Of a stretch of DNA of 64,000 nt, positions 17,052-25,780 are shown piece after piece. Under the pieces are notes generated by a model. The model had not been told where the DNA came from, made no database searches, and was given only the letters and a program-made list of their open reading frames with translations. Numbering within the stretch: position 1 is the stretch's first letter; every line of letters begins with the position of its first letter. Where the stretch lies: assembly GCA_050953105.1 (NCBI GenBank), contig JBMNMA010000009.1, forward strand, positions 186,001-250,000, given 5' to 3'. The stretch comes from UBA1206 sp050953105 (lineage in GTDB: Bacteria; Bacillota; Clostridia; Oscillospirales; CAG-382). The position numbers were made by a program, and so were the translations under genes.

Positions 17052-17894
17052 CTATTTCATATCGTATGCTTTAAGAGTGTTGCAAAGAAGTATCGCCCTT
17101 GTCATGGGTCCGACTCCGCCCGGTACCGGGGTAATGTATGAGGCCTTTTCGGCACAGGAAGCATAGTCGCAGTCGCCAACCAGCTTTCCGTCAAGACGGT
17201 TCATTCCCACGTCAACGATAACCGCGCCCTCCTTAATCATGCTGCCGTCCACAAGTCCGGCTCTACCGGTGGCAACAACCAAAACGTCGGCGTTTTTGGT
17301 GTGTTCGGCAAGGCTTTTGGTTTTGGAATGGCATATGGTAACGGTGGCGTTGCGCTGCATAAGCAGCATTGCCATGGGTTTACCCACAATATTGCTCCGT
17401 CCGATAACCACGCAGTTTTTGCCTGAAACGTCAATAGAATATTCGTCAAGCAGGCGCATAACCCCGGATGGTGTGCAGGGGGCAAAAATAAAGTTACCCG
17501 TCATGATTTTACCCACGTTTACGGGGTGGAAAGCGTCCACGTCCTTTTTTGGGGAAATGGCTTCAATAACCACTCTTTCGTCTATATGTTTAGGAAGCGG
17601 CATTTGAACCAGTATGCCGTCCACTGAGTTATCGCCATTAAGGTTTTCGATAAGGTCAAGAAGTTCTTTTTGGGTAGTGGATTCGGGGAGAATGCAGGGT
17701 TTAGAGGTTATCCCCGTTTCCTCACAGTCTTTGATTTTGTTTCTTACATATATCTGGGACGCCGGATCTTCACCTACCAGCACCACCGCAAGGCAGGGAG
17801 GACGCTTGCCGCTTTCGGTTATCTTTAAAACCGCCTGCCTGACCTCCTCTTTAACCTTAGCGCTTGTCATTTTGCCGTCAATAATTGTCGCCAT
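17052..17894 (-). CDS. folD: Bifunctional methylenetetrahydrofolate dehydrogenase/cyclohydrolase FolD
   Basis: 280 residues, the standard FolD length. Motifs: VLVGEDPASQIYVRNK (catalytic Tyr/Lys region), GILVQMPLPKHI, VVIGRSNIVGKPMA (NADP site) and PGGVGPMT. It interconverts methylene-THF, methenyl-THF and formyl-THF for one-carbon supply. SD AGGAG; its start overlaps the lgt 3' end by 17 nt. It is the last gene of the long minus-strand unit. Confidence 0.96.
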   Translation of the reverse strand: MATIIDGKMTSAKVKEEVRQAVLKITESGKRPPCLAVVLVGEDPASQIYVRNKIKDCEETGITSKPCILPESTTQKELLDLIENLNGDNSVDGILVQMPLPKHIDERVVIEAISPKKDVDAFHPVNVGKIMTGNFIFAPCTPSGVMRLLDEYSIDVSGKNCVVIGRSNIVGKPMAMLLMQRNATVTICHSKTKSLAEHTKNADVLVVATGRAGLVDGSMIKEGAVIVDVGMNRLDGKLVGDCDYASCAEKASYITPVPGGVGPMTRAILLCNTLKAYDMK

Positions 17895-18813
17895 TGTTTT
17901 CTCCTTCTTTGTCGGGTGTTGTTGAATATTCGGTGTTTATATTTTCATCCGTTGTCTTTTCGCTATCCGCACCGCCGTAAACCGACTCATAGGCTTTAAG
18001 CTCCTCTTCTGCTTTGATGACCTTATTGAAGAATATCACAAGCAAAACGGTACATATCAAGAATGATCCCAGTCCCAGCCAGACGAATATTTTTTCACCA
18101 AAAATACCCCTTAAGCTGTCAGTGCGTAAAAACTCTATAAGTCCCCGGCCAAGACCATACCAAGCAAGATACATCAAGGCTATCTGGCCATCAAACTTTT
18201 TCTTTTTATAAAAGCGGTAGATGATTATAAACCCGAGTAAATTCCAAAGAGATTCATACAAGAAGGTGGGATGGACGGTTCTTATAGGCCCTCCGTTTTC
18301 GCTAATTGTCATCCGCCAGGGCAGATTTTTAACCCCTTCGGAATAACCGAAAGCCTCTGCGTTGATAAAATTGCCCCAGCGGCCGATAATCTGGCCTATC
18401 ATAACCGAAAGGCCGGCAGCGTCGATAATTTTTCTAAACGGCTGCTTTTTGATTTTACAGTAGGTGAATATGGCAATTAGGCCGAAAATAACAGCACCGT
18501 AGATGGCTAGTCCCCCTTCACGGATGTTTATGGCATCCTTGAAGCTGTCATAATGGTCGAGATTAGTTATAACATAAGTAAAACGGGCGCCGATAATAGC
18601 CGTGGGTATGGTTACCAGAGCTATATTTAAAATATGGTCTTCGGGAATTTTCTGCTGCTTAACCGTCAGACGGTAAAAGAACAGTGATGCTAAAATAATA
18701 CCGGTGGTTATGATAATACCATACCATTGAACTTTTAAACCGAAAATGGTAAAAGCGGTTTCGTTTATTGAAAATTCAATGCCAAGACCGGGAAAGCCTA
18801 TGGTGTTTGTCAT
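17878..18813 (-). CDS. lgt: Prolipoprotein diacylglyceryl transferase Lgt
   Basis: 311 residues, seven-TM family. It shows WYGIIITTGI near the N-terminus, the Lgt signature GRWGNFINAEAFG and HPTFLYESLWNL. It transfers a diacylglyceryl group from phosphatidylglycerol to the lipobox Cys of prolipoproteins in the membrane, so it would process the lipoproteins encoded elsewhere in this window. The C-terminal ~40 residues are a polar Glu/Asp/Thr-rich tail beyond the normal family end. It overlaps the M16 peptidase gene by 4 nt. Confidence 0.95.
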   Translation of the reverse strand: MTNTIGFPGLGIEFSINETAFTIFGLKVQWYGIIITTGIILASLFFYRLTVKQQKIPEDHILNIALVTIPTAIIGARFTYVITNLDHYDSFKDAINIREGGLAIYGAVIFGLIAIFTYCKIKKQPFRKIIDAAGLSVMIGQIIGRWGNFINAEAFGYSEGVKNLPWRMTISENGGPIRTVHPTFLYESLWNLLGFIIIYRFYKKKKFDGQIALMYLAWYGLGRGLIEFLRTDSLRGIFGEKIFVWLGLGSFLICTVLLVIFFNKVIKAEEELKAYESVYGGADSEKTTDENINTEYSTTPDKEGENNGDNY

Positions 18814-20090
18814 ACTTTAACCTCCTTTTTCGGCAGTATCACCGAAAGACAAGTGTTTTTGACATTAAAAAGTTTTATCAGGCATTTTTCGGCATATTCC
18901 TTAGTTATACCCGCCACTACGTCGGGGTAGTCGAACATGTCGTCCCCTTCAAAATAGTAGGAAATAAAGGTGTCGGCAATATTTTCAACCGAGTCATAGT
19001 CGCATATAATGTCGGCATATAATGCCTTTTTCGCCCGTTCAAAATCGGCTGCCGAAAACCCGGTTCGGATGGTGTTTTCAATGTGTTGTTTTACTTTTTC
19101 GTATAGTTCCTCCGGATTGCGGGACAGGCCGGAAAGCTCGGCAAAAAAGCCCTTGCGCATGGTCTGATAGCTGTATGACAGCCTTTCGAAGATACCGTTG
19201 GTGTAGTTTTCCGAATAAAAGTCGGTTGATTTGCCGAAAAGCAGATCCATTATAATTTCAACGGCGGCAAATTCCTTAATGCCGTTCTTTTTATCGGGAG
19301 TTGGGAATTTAATACCTATATCGTAAACCGGCAGGGAAACGTCCATGTAGTCGGCATAATACTCGTTATAAATACCTTTTCCCGGCGATTCGTCGGCTCG
19401 AATAAATTTGCCCTCCGGCAGAGGCTTTACAAGGGCGTTAACCTTTTCTATAAATTCGGCCTTATCAATATTTCCGCATACGCAAAGGACCATATTTGAC
19501 TTGGTGTATACGGTTTTATAACAATCAGCAAGAATTTCCTTTGTAATTGCCGAAACCGACTGGGGACTTCCCGCAGGGTCATTGGCAAGGGAGGAATGGC
19601 CGAACAGACAGCTAAGAAGGTTGTTTCTCACCCTCCAGGCCGGGTTGTCGTCATACATGTTAATTTCCTGTATAATAATGCCCTTTTCCTTTTCCACCGC
19701 CCTTTTGGTAAACCTGGGCCTGGTAACGTGGTTGATTAAAACCGACAGGTTTTCGTAAAACATATCTGATGACAAAAAGTAAAAGCAGGTCCGGTCGCCG
19801 GCAGTATAGGCGTTGGCGTCACCGCCATAGAGGGCATATTTTTCCATGGCGTCCCCGTCGGCAGTTTCAAACATCCTGTGTTCAAGAAAATGGGCCGTCC
19901 CGGCAGGGAAGGCTTTTGTTTTACCTGTTTTTGATACGAATTTTTCATCCGCCGAGCCGAAATTGACCGCAATGGTGGCGTAGGAGGAAACATGGTCTTT
20001 ATGTATTATAAAAGCGACAAGTCCGCTGTCAAATAAAATTTTTGTGTATTTTTCGCCTGTCCGGGCAGAGGTTTTTTCAAATATCTCCAT
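18810..20090 (-). CDS. M16-family zinc peptidase with intact HxxEH (YfmH type)
   Basis: 426 residues from ATG 20090. The inverted zinc motif HFLEH is at residues 67-71, within FPAGTAHFLEHRMFE, followed by the typical YALYGGDANAYT and the RxxNNLLSCLFGHSSLAND segment. This is the metal-bearing half of a two-gene M16 pair; the upstream gene encodes the partner without a zinc site. Pairs of this type in Firmicutes (YmfF/YmfH, named YfmF/YfmH in some annotations) are reported alongside EF-P modification functions, but the substrate is uncertain. An in-frame TTG one codon upstream is less likely as start. Confidence 0.88.
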   Translation of the reverse strand: MEIFEKTSARTGEKYTKILFDSGLVAFIIHKDHVSSYATIAVNFGSADEKFVSKTGKTKAFPAGTAHFLEHRMFETADGDAMEKYALYGGDANAYTAGDRTCFYFLSSDMFYENLSVLINHVTRPRFTKRAVEKEKGIIIQEINMYDDNPAWRVRNNLLSCLFGHSSLANDPAGSPQSVSAITKEILADCYKTVYTKSNMVLCVCGNIDKAEFIEKVNALVKPLPEGKFIRADESPGKGIYNEYYADYMDVSLPVYDIGIKFPTPDKKNGIKEFAAVEIIMDLLFGKSTDFYSENYTNGIFERLSYSYQTMRKGFFAELSGLSRNPEELYEKVKQHIENTIRTGFSAADFERAKKALYADIICDYDSVENIADTFISYYFEGDDMFDYPDVVAGITKEYAEKCLIKLFNVKNTCLSVILPKKEVKV

Positions 20091-20105
20091 CAAAACTGCC
20101 TTTCA

Positions 20106-21368
20106 TTATGAATTGCCCTCAAGCAGGAACACCGTATCAAGGGTTATTTCCTTAGCAACTTGAATGATATCGTCGGGGGTTAATGAATTAATTGATTTTA
20201 TTTCGTCCTCAGGGGTAATAATTTCGCCGTTTATCAGCCTTGAAAGGTAATAGGAGCAAACCTGGGCGGGGTTGTCGTCAAGCTCCCGGCAGGCGCTGAC
20301 CGCCGATGTTATTGCCGACTTAAACTCGTTTTCGGTTATTTTTCCCCGTTTCATGTCCTCAAGCTGAATTATAATTTCTTTTTTGGCCTTTTCAAAGGCG
20401 GATGCGTTAATTCCAGCGGTAACCGCCATAACCCCTTTTAATCTGTCAGCATGGGCGGAGCAGTAGTAGCACAGTGATTTCTTCTCCCGCACGTTCATAA
20501 ACAGCTTGGAAACCGGTGACTGGGAAAAAATTTCGTTAAATATAGTATAAGCCGAATAGGCTTTGCCGGTAAGATATTCCCCGGTTCTGAAACCCATAAC
20601 CAGATTCGACTGTGTTGCGTCGGCTTTTTCGGTGAATGTTTTAACCTTTGAAGGCTTTTCCGGCCGGTAAACCTTTGGCAGGGAATAGTCCCGTTGGGTG
20701 AAGGGAAGATTTTGGGCAAGCATATGGTTTACATAATCAATATCATATTCGCCGCAGAACACAATCTCCACCGGTGCGGTGGATATGACGCTATTATATA
20801 TTTCAGTAAGCTTTGTATTGTCAAGTCCCTCAAGGGTTTCGATATCACCATAAGATGGAACGGCATAAGCCTCGTTCTGGCACATCAGGTTAATGGCCTG
20901 ACGCATGGCATAGGCGGGTTTATTGTTTATTAACGATAAAATCTGTTCTTTTAAAGCTTCCTTCTCACGGTTTACATAATCAACATAAAACGTTCCGCCG
21001 GGGAGGTAAGGGGAAAATATAAGCTCTGAAAGAATTTCAAGCCCCCGGGCAAAAATGTCCTCACCGTCAAGGGCGTATTTGTTTTTCAAGGTCGAAAGGG
21101 AAAAGACAAGGGAAATTCCCTCCCCCTTTTTAATGGTAAAGGCATCAAGGCCGAGAGCATAATTATCGTCACAGGCTCTGGAAAGGGATGCAAGGTCGGG
21201 GTATGATGACGTTCCCCTTAACAGCACCTTTGAAAGTAGGTTTAAAGAGGTGGCATTAAGTGGATTTAAGTCAAGCAGAAAGCTTACAAGCAGAAGATTT
21301 GTCTTATGCTTGCCAGAATAAACGCCGGTTAGATTAACGCCTCCGGTAAGGCTTGTTCTTTTATACAT
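20106..21368 (-). CDS. M16-family peptidase-like partner lacking the zinc motif (YfmF type)
   Basis: 420 residues with the M16 fold signature of an N-terminal NLTGVYSGKHKTNLL strand pair and a C-terminal MNVREKKSLCYYC segment (the R/Y-containing substrate site typical of M16 C-domains). No HxxEH is present, so it is presumably the non-catalytic subunit of a heterodimer with the next gene, 15 nt downstream. nagB ends 3 nt upstream of its start. Confidence 0.85.
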   Translation of the reverse strand: MYKRTSLTGGVNLTGVYSGKHKTNLLLVSFLLDLNPLNATSLNLLSKVLLRGTSSYPDLASLSRACDDNYALGLDAFTIKKGEGISLVFSLSTLKNKYALDGEDIFARGLEILSELIFSPYLPGGTFYVDYVNREKEALKEQILSLINNKPAYAMRQAINLMCQNEAYAVPSYGDIETLEGLDNTKLTEIYNSVISTAPVEIVFCGEYDIDYVNHMLAQNLPFTQRDYSLPKVYRPEKPSKVKTFTEKADATQSNLVMGFRTGEYLTGKAYSAYTIFNEIFSQSPVSKLFMNVREKKSLCYYCSAHADRLKGVMAVTAGINASAFEKAKKEIIIQLEDMKRGKITENEFKSAITSAVSACRELDDNPAQVCSYYLSRLINGEIITPEDEIKSINSLTPDDIIQVAKEITLDTVFLLEGNS

Positions 21369-21371
21369 AGT

Positions 21372-22139
21372 TTATATTATCCGTGAAGCTGAATCTTGGT
21401 CGGTGTAAAGGATTGCGTTTTTATGATTGCGAAGTATTGTGCAGGGGCAGTATTCCCCTATTTTGCCGTTTATAAGGGTGTAAACGGCGTTAGCCTTGGT
21501 GGGGGCGGGAACTACGCAAAAAACATAGTCGGGGAATATAAGGGTGGGGATGGTAAGGGTAAGAGCATGGGTGGGAACAAGGGATATATCCTCAAAGCAG
21601 CCGTCGTTTACCTGCTGCCGGCGGCAGATTTCGTCAAGGGAAACCACCTTGACAATTTTCTTGTCGTCAAATTCGGCCACATGGGGATCGTTGAAGGCGA
21701 TATGCCCGTTTTCGCCTATTCCCATGCAGACTATATCCGGCTTGGCCGACATTAAAAGCTCGCCGTATCTTTCGCATTCGTCGTCAATATCCTTGGCACA
21801 GCCATTAAGAATATTAACCGATTTAAAAGGCACCAGGTCAAACAGCCTGTCCTTTAAAAACTTACCGAAAGCCTGGGGAGCATTGGGATCAAGCCCAACA
21901 TACTCGTCCATATGGAAGGCGTTGACACGGCGAAAATCAATGGTTTTGTCCGCCACAAGACTTGACAGAAGTTCGTTCTGAGAAGGCGCTGCTGCAAATA
22001 TCATTGAAATTTCGCTTTTTTCGTTAAGCAGCTTTTTTATAGTAAACGCCACGTCCTTTGCAGCCGCAAGTCCCATGTTGGCACGGCTGTCATAGACACG
22101 ATATTCTAAATTGTCTGCTTTCCCTTGTTTGATAATCAT
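21372..22139 (-). CDS. nagB: Glucosamine-6-phosphate deaminase/isomerase family (NagB-like)
   Basis: 255 residues. AFHMDEYVGL and GIGENGHIAFNDP are the NagB family landmarks. Relative to E. coli NagB the DGHIAFNEP segment reads NGHIAFNDP: the D141 position is Asn (common in Firmicute relatives) and the E148 position is Asp, so this is a subfamily variant. Expected reaction: GlcN-6-P to Fru-6-P plus ammonia. Pairing with nagA 15 nt upstream supports amino-sugar catabolism. SD AAAGGGG precedes the ATG. Confidence 0.85.
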   Translation of the reverse strand: MIIKQGKADNLEYRVYDSRANMGLAAAKDVAFTIKKLLNEKSEISMIFAAAPSQNELLSSLVADKTIDFRRVNAFHMDEYVGLDPNAPQAFGKFLKDRLFDLVPFKSVNILNGCAKDIDDECERYGELLMSAKPDIVCMGIGENGHIAFNDPHVAEFDDKKIVKVVSLDEICRRQQVNDGCFEDISLVPTHALTLTIPTLIFPDYVFCVVPAPTKANAVYTLINGKIGEYCPCTILRNHKNAILYTDQDSASRII

Positions 22140-22154
22140 TTTTATCCCCTTTCG

Positions 22155-23321
22155 TTATACAACCCGGTTGCCGCCTATAAAGACGGCTTGTATGTTAATG
22201 TTTTCGTCAAACACTGATATATCGGCGTCAAAGCCCACTCTTAACAGGCCTTTGTTTGGCATGTTTGCAATTTTCGCTGGAGTGAAGGTAACCATTTTAA
22301 CCGCATCCTCCAGTGTTGCGCCGGCAAGGTTAATCATATTCCGCACAAGACGGTCGGTGGTGGCTATAGAGCCGGCAAAGGCCGAACGGTCGGGCAGCTT
22401 TGCAACGCCGTCCTCGATAATAACCTCATAACCGTTAGCCAGTGAACCTAAAATCATTGTTCCTGAATTCGATCCCGCACCCCGCAGAGCATCGGTAACA
22501 AGGGCAACCTTGTCCGCTCCCTTGGATTTATAAACAATCTTAAGCAGGGATGGAGGCAAATGGCAGCCGTCGGCGATAATTTCCACCGTTAGGTCATCAA
22601 TAATATATCCGCTTTCGATAAGTCCGGGGTGCCTGAAGCCGCCCTTGCGGATGATGGTGGACATTGCCGAATAAAAGTGGGTAAGATGGGTGTAGCCGTT
22701 TTCAAAAGCTTCAAGGGCAGTATCGTATTCTGCATCGGAATGTCCTATGGATGGTAGTATGCCTTTTTCGGAAAGCAGCCTGCCAAGCTCCATGGCACCA
22801 TCAAGTTCGGGGGCAATAGACCATCTTTTTATATAATTGCCGCCTTTTTCAAGGATTTTCAAATAATGTTCGGGTGTGGGAGATTTAATGAATTTTTCGT
22901 CCTGCGCCCCCTTTTGTGATTTGGCAAAGTAGGGGCCTTCAAGATGAATCCCGTAAAGGCAGGTGGGTTTGTCCTTTTTTGTTATTTTATCAAAAATATC
23001 GAATATGTTAAACAATTCCTCGTCGGGGCAGGTAAGGGTTGTGGCAAGCAGGGAGGTGGTGCCGTGGGCCTGATGCAGGGCAGCAATACCCTCAAAGGCC
23101 TCCTCGGTGCCGTCCATAAAGTCGTATCCGCCACCGCCGTGGACATGTAGGTCTATAAACCCCGGGGAAATATAATTTTCACCGAAATCCACACAATCAT
23201 AAAGAGAGTCGTCATTTTTGCGGACACCCACATATGTAATATGGCCGTCCTCAAAGGTGATTTCGCCGTTTTTAATTATTCTGACAGGGGTGATTATGTT
23301 TCCCTTAAGCTTTGTTTTCAT
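22155..23321 (-). CDS. nagA: N-acetylglucosamine-6-phosphate deacetylase NagA
   Basis: 388 residues of the amidohydrolase superfamily. Metal/substrate motifs: DLHVHGGGGYDFMDGT, HLEGPYFAKSQKGA (metal Glu), SIGHSDAEY, HLTHFYSAM and ALVTDALRGAG (catalytic Asp). It converts GlcNAc-6-P to GlcN-6-P plus acetate, feeding NagB. It lies directly after ispF (3-nt gap). Confidence 0.94.
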   Translation of the reverse strand: MKTKLKGNIITPVRIIKNGEITFEDGHITYVGVRKNDDSLYDCVDFGENYISPGFIDLHVHGGGGYDFMDGTEEAFEGIAALHQAHGTTSLLATTLTCPDEELFNIFDIFDKITKKDKPTCLYGIHLEGPYFAKSQKGAQDEKFIKSPTPEHYLKILEKGGNYIKRWSIAPELDGAMELGRLLSEKGILPSIGHSDAEYDTALEAFENGYTHLTHFYSAMSTIIRKGGFRHPGLIESGYIIDDLTVEIIADGCHLPPSLLKIVYKSKGADKVALVTDALRGAGSNSGTMILGSLANGYEVIIEDGVAKLPDRSAFAGSIATTDRLVRNMINLAGATLEDAVKMVTFTPAKIANMPNKGLLRVGFDADISVFDENINIQAVFIGGNRVV

Positions 23322-23324
23322 ATT

Positions 23325-23792
23325 CTACTCCTTGCATATTATGCACACCGCATGGCAGCCGATGCCGTTTCCGGCAAGACCGAGACCTTCCTCGGTGGTT
23401 GCCTTTATGTTTATTATACCTTCGTCTTCGTCAAGGGTTTTGGCAATCTCTTTAACCATTTTAGGTATAAATGCGGCAAGCTTTGGTTTTTCGGCAATTA
23501 TTGTAATGTCGCAGTTGGAAAGGGTAAAACCCTTGTCCTTTACCATTTTATATACTCTTTTTAGCAGTATTAACGAGGAAACATCCTTAAATTCCTCTTT
23601 GTTGTCCGGAAAGTGAAAGCCTATATCCCTAAGCCCCGCTGCGCCTAGAAGGGAATCGCATAAGGCGTGGACAACCACATCACCGTCCGAATGGGCAATT
23701 AAGCCATTGTCAAAGGGAATTTCAACACCGCCGAGGATCAGCTTTTTGTCCGAACCGAATCGGTGGACGTCATAACCGTGGCCGATACGCAT
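23325..23792 (-). CDS. ispF: 2-C-methyl-D-erythritol 2,4-cyclodiphosphate synthase IspF
   Basis: 155 residues, normal length. It begins MRIGHGYDVHRFG (zinc Asp/His) and carries the AHSDGDVVVHAL and DIGFHFPD motifs. It catalyses the fifth step of the MEP isoprenoid pathway. Its ATG overlaps the ispD stop by one base, implying coupled translation. Confidence 0.96.
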   Translation of the reverse strand: MRIGHGYDVHRFGSDKKLILGGVEIPFDNGLIAHSDGDVVVHALCDSLLGAAGLRDIGFHFPDNKEEFKDVSSLILLKRVYKMVKDKGFTLSNCDITIIAEKPKLAAFIPKMVKEIAKTLDEDEGIINIKATTEEGLGLAGNGIGCHAVCIICKE

Positions 23793-24481
23793 TAAAGCTC
23801 CCCTCTTTCTTTAAGAAACATTATTGCTTTTGAAATTTTAATGTCGTTAACATCGGTAAGCTTGATATTTAACTCCGAGGTTTCAATATAACTTACCGTA
23901 AACCCTGCATGCTCGGCAATGGTGGTTTCGTCGGTGGCTGAAAGATTATCCCGTAAAGCCACTGCCCTTGAAGCAAGGTAAACGTCCCGTTTAAACACCT
24001 GAGGCGTCTGGACGGCGATAAGGTTTTCCCGCTTGGGGGTGTAAAAGCATTTTTCCTCGTAGCTTACATACTTTACCGTATCCTTTACCTTTGTGCAGGC
24101 GGTGGCTGCGCCGGTTTTTGTGGCGGCGTCAATAAGCTTTTCGATTTCTTCCGAAGTAATAAACGGACGGGCGCAGTCGTGGATACATAAAATATCAGCT
24201 TTTTTCAAGACGTCAACTCCGTTGGACACCGATTCAAACCGGGTTTTCCCCCCGGCGACAAACTTAACCGGTTTTTCCGATTTAACCAGCTTTTCAAAGG
24301 CAAATTCATCCTTGCAGACAATAGCGATCTCGTCCACCGAAGGACAAACCGAAAAGGACGATAATACATGCTCTAAAACCGTTTTATCGCCCAGCCTTAT
24401 AAGGGGCTTTGACACATTTCCCATTCTTGTGCCGCTACCTGCGGCTACTATAACAACACCAACATACGGTTTTTTATTCAT
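23792..24481 (-). CDS. ispD: 2-C-methyl-D-erythritol 4-phosphate cytidylyltransferase IspD
   Basis: 229 residues. The N-terminal nucleotidyltransferase loop AAGSGTRMG, then HDCARPF, VKDTVK and AVQTPQVF, are diagnostic. It makes CDP-ME from MEP and CTP in the MEP pathway. ispD and ispF are separate here rather than fused. It begins 18 nt after the oxidoreductase gamma subunit. Confidence 0.95.
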   Translation of the reverse strand: MNKKPYVGVVIVAAGSGTRMGNVSKPLIRLGDKTVLEHVLSSFSVCPSVDEIAIVCKDEFAFEKLVKSEKPVKFVAGGKTRFESVSNGVDVLKKADILCIHDCARPFITSEEIEKLIDAATKTGAATACTKVKDTVKYVSYEEKCFYTPKRENLIAVQTPQVFKRDVYLASRAVALRDNLSATDETTIAEHAGFTVSYIETSELNIKLTDVNDIKISKAIMFLKERGEL

Positions 24482-24499
24482 TTTCCATCCTTTGACGGC

Positions 24500-25033
24500 T
24501 TAAAATTTATAATTATACCCCAGTTCGAAGGCCTTTTGGTTAAGTTCCAACAGTTCGGGCTTGCTTTTGGGAGTGGATTCGGCAAGGCATTCTAAAAAAT
24601 ACTCTTTAGTGAATAAACCTAAAGCTTTTATCAATGCCCCCAGCATAACCACATTGGCTAGCTTTGCAAAGCCGTTCTGGTCGGCTATTCCCGTTGCGGG
24701 TATGTAAATGGCGGTTACATCAGTTCTTTCGCATTGTTCATTAACAAGGGAGGAATCGATAAACACAAATCCACTGGGTTTGACTTTATTTATAAACTTA
24801 TCATAGGAGGGTTTGTTAAAGGCCACAAGGACATCCGGATTGGTAACTAAGGGAGAACCAATGGGTTCGTCATCTATGTTTACCGAGCAGTTGCAGGTGC
24901 CGCCCCGCATTTCGGGCCCGTAAGAGGGAAGCCACGAAACCTGCTTTTGGTCGTTCATCCCTGCAAGGACAAGCTGTTTGCCTGCAAAAAGAATGCCCTG
25001 ACCGCCGAAACCGGCAAGTAAAATGGCTGGCAT
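24500..25033 (-). CDS. 2-oxoacid:ferredoxin oxidoreductase gamma subunit (KorC/VorA type)
   Basis: 177 residues. GFGGQGILFAGKQL is the gamma-subunit signature, followed by SYGPEMRGGTCNCSV. With the alpha, beta and ferredoxin subunits encoded directly upstream it forms a four-subunit enzyme that oxidatively decarboxylates a 2-oxoacid to its CoA ester and reduces ferredoxin, or runs in reverse. It abuts the beta gene with no gap. Confidence 0.92.
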   Translation of the reverse strand: MPAILLAGFGGQGILFAGKQLVLAGMNDQKQVSWLPSYGPEMRGGTCNCSVNIDDEPIGSPLVTNPDVLVAFNKPSYDKFINKVKPSGFVFIDSSLVNEQCERTDVTAIYIPATGIADQNGFAKLANVVMLGALIKALGLFTKEYFLECLAESTPKSKPELLELNQKAFELGYNYKF

Positions 25034-25780
25034 TTATTTACCCTCCTTTGTAATGTCTTTGAAAACCCCTAACGGATAGTAGGGTATCATATTATCCCTT
25101 AACCACTGGCAGGCCTTTTGGGGGGACATTCCCCAGTTGGTGGGGCAGGTGGAAAGGACTTCGACTATAGAAAAGCCGAGGCTATTTTTCTGTATCTCAA
25201 AGGCCTTTTTTATAGCCTTTTTAGTGGCGTTTACGTTCTTGACGCAGTCAACCGAAACTCTTTCGGCGTATGCAACACCGTCAAGGGTGGAAAGCATTTC
25301 GCAAACCCTTATGGGGTTGCCCTGAATTGCCCTGTCCCGACCATAAGGGGAGGTGGTGGTTACCTGCCCGGGGAGGGTGGTGGGGGCCATCTGACCGCCG
25401 GTCATGCCGTAAATGGCATTGTTTATAAATATTATGGTTATGTTTTCGCCCCTTGCGCCGACATGGACGGTTTCTGCGGTGCCGATGGCGGCAAGGTCGC
25501 CGTCACCCTGATAGGTAAAGACGATTTTATCGGGATTTGCCCTTTTAACGCCGGTGGCGACTGCGGGGGCTCTGCCGTGGGGGGCCTGAATCATATCGCA
25601 GTTAAAATAATTATATGCAAATACAGCGCAGCCAACCGGGGCTATGCCTATGGTTTTTCCCTCTATGTCAAGTTCGTCAAGCACTTCGGCCACAAGGCGG
25701 TGAACAATGCCGTGGGTGCAGCCGGGGCAGTAGTGAAAGGGCGTGTCGGTTAAGGCTTTGGGTTTTTGAAAAACTACCAT
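25034..25780 (-). CDS. 2-oxoacid:ferredoxin oxidoreductase beta subunit (thiamine diphosphate-binding)
   Basis: 248 residues. FHYCPGCTHGIVHR and the ThDP motif YQGDGDLAAIG...NNAIYGMTGGQMAPTT identify the beta subunit of the Kor/Vor class. It binds ThDP at the interface with the alpha subunit. The 2-oxoglutarate versus branched-chain 2-oxoacid preference cannot be decided. Zero gap to both neighbours. Confidence 0.93.
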   Translation of the reverse strand: MVVFQKPKALTDTPFHYCPGCTHGIVHRLVAEVLDELDIEGKTIGIAPVGCAVFAYNYFNCDMIQAPHGRAPAVATGVKRANPDKIVFTYQGDGDLAAIGTAETVHVGARGENITIIFINNAIYGMTGGQMAPTTLPGQVTTTSPYGRDRAIQGNPIRVCEMLSTLDGVAYAERVSVDCVKNVNATKKAIKKAFEIQKNSLGFSIVEVLSTCPTNWGMSPQKACQWLRDNMIPYYPLGVFKDITKEGK

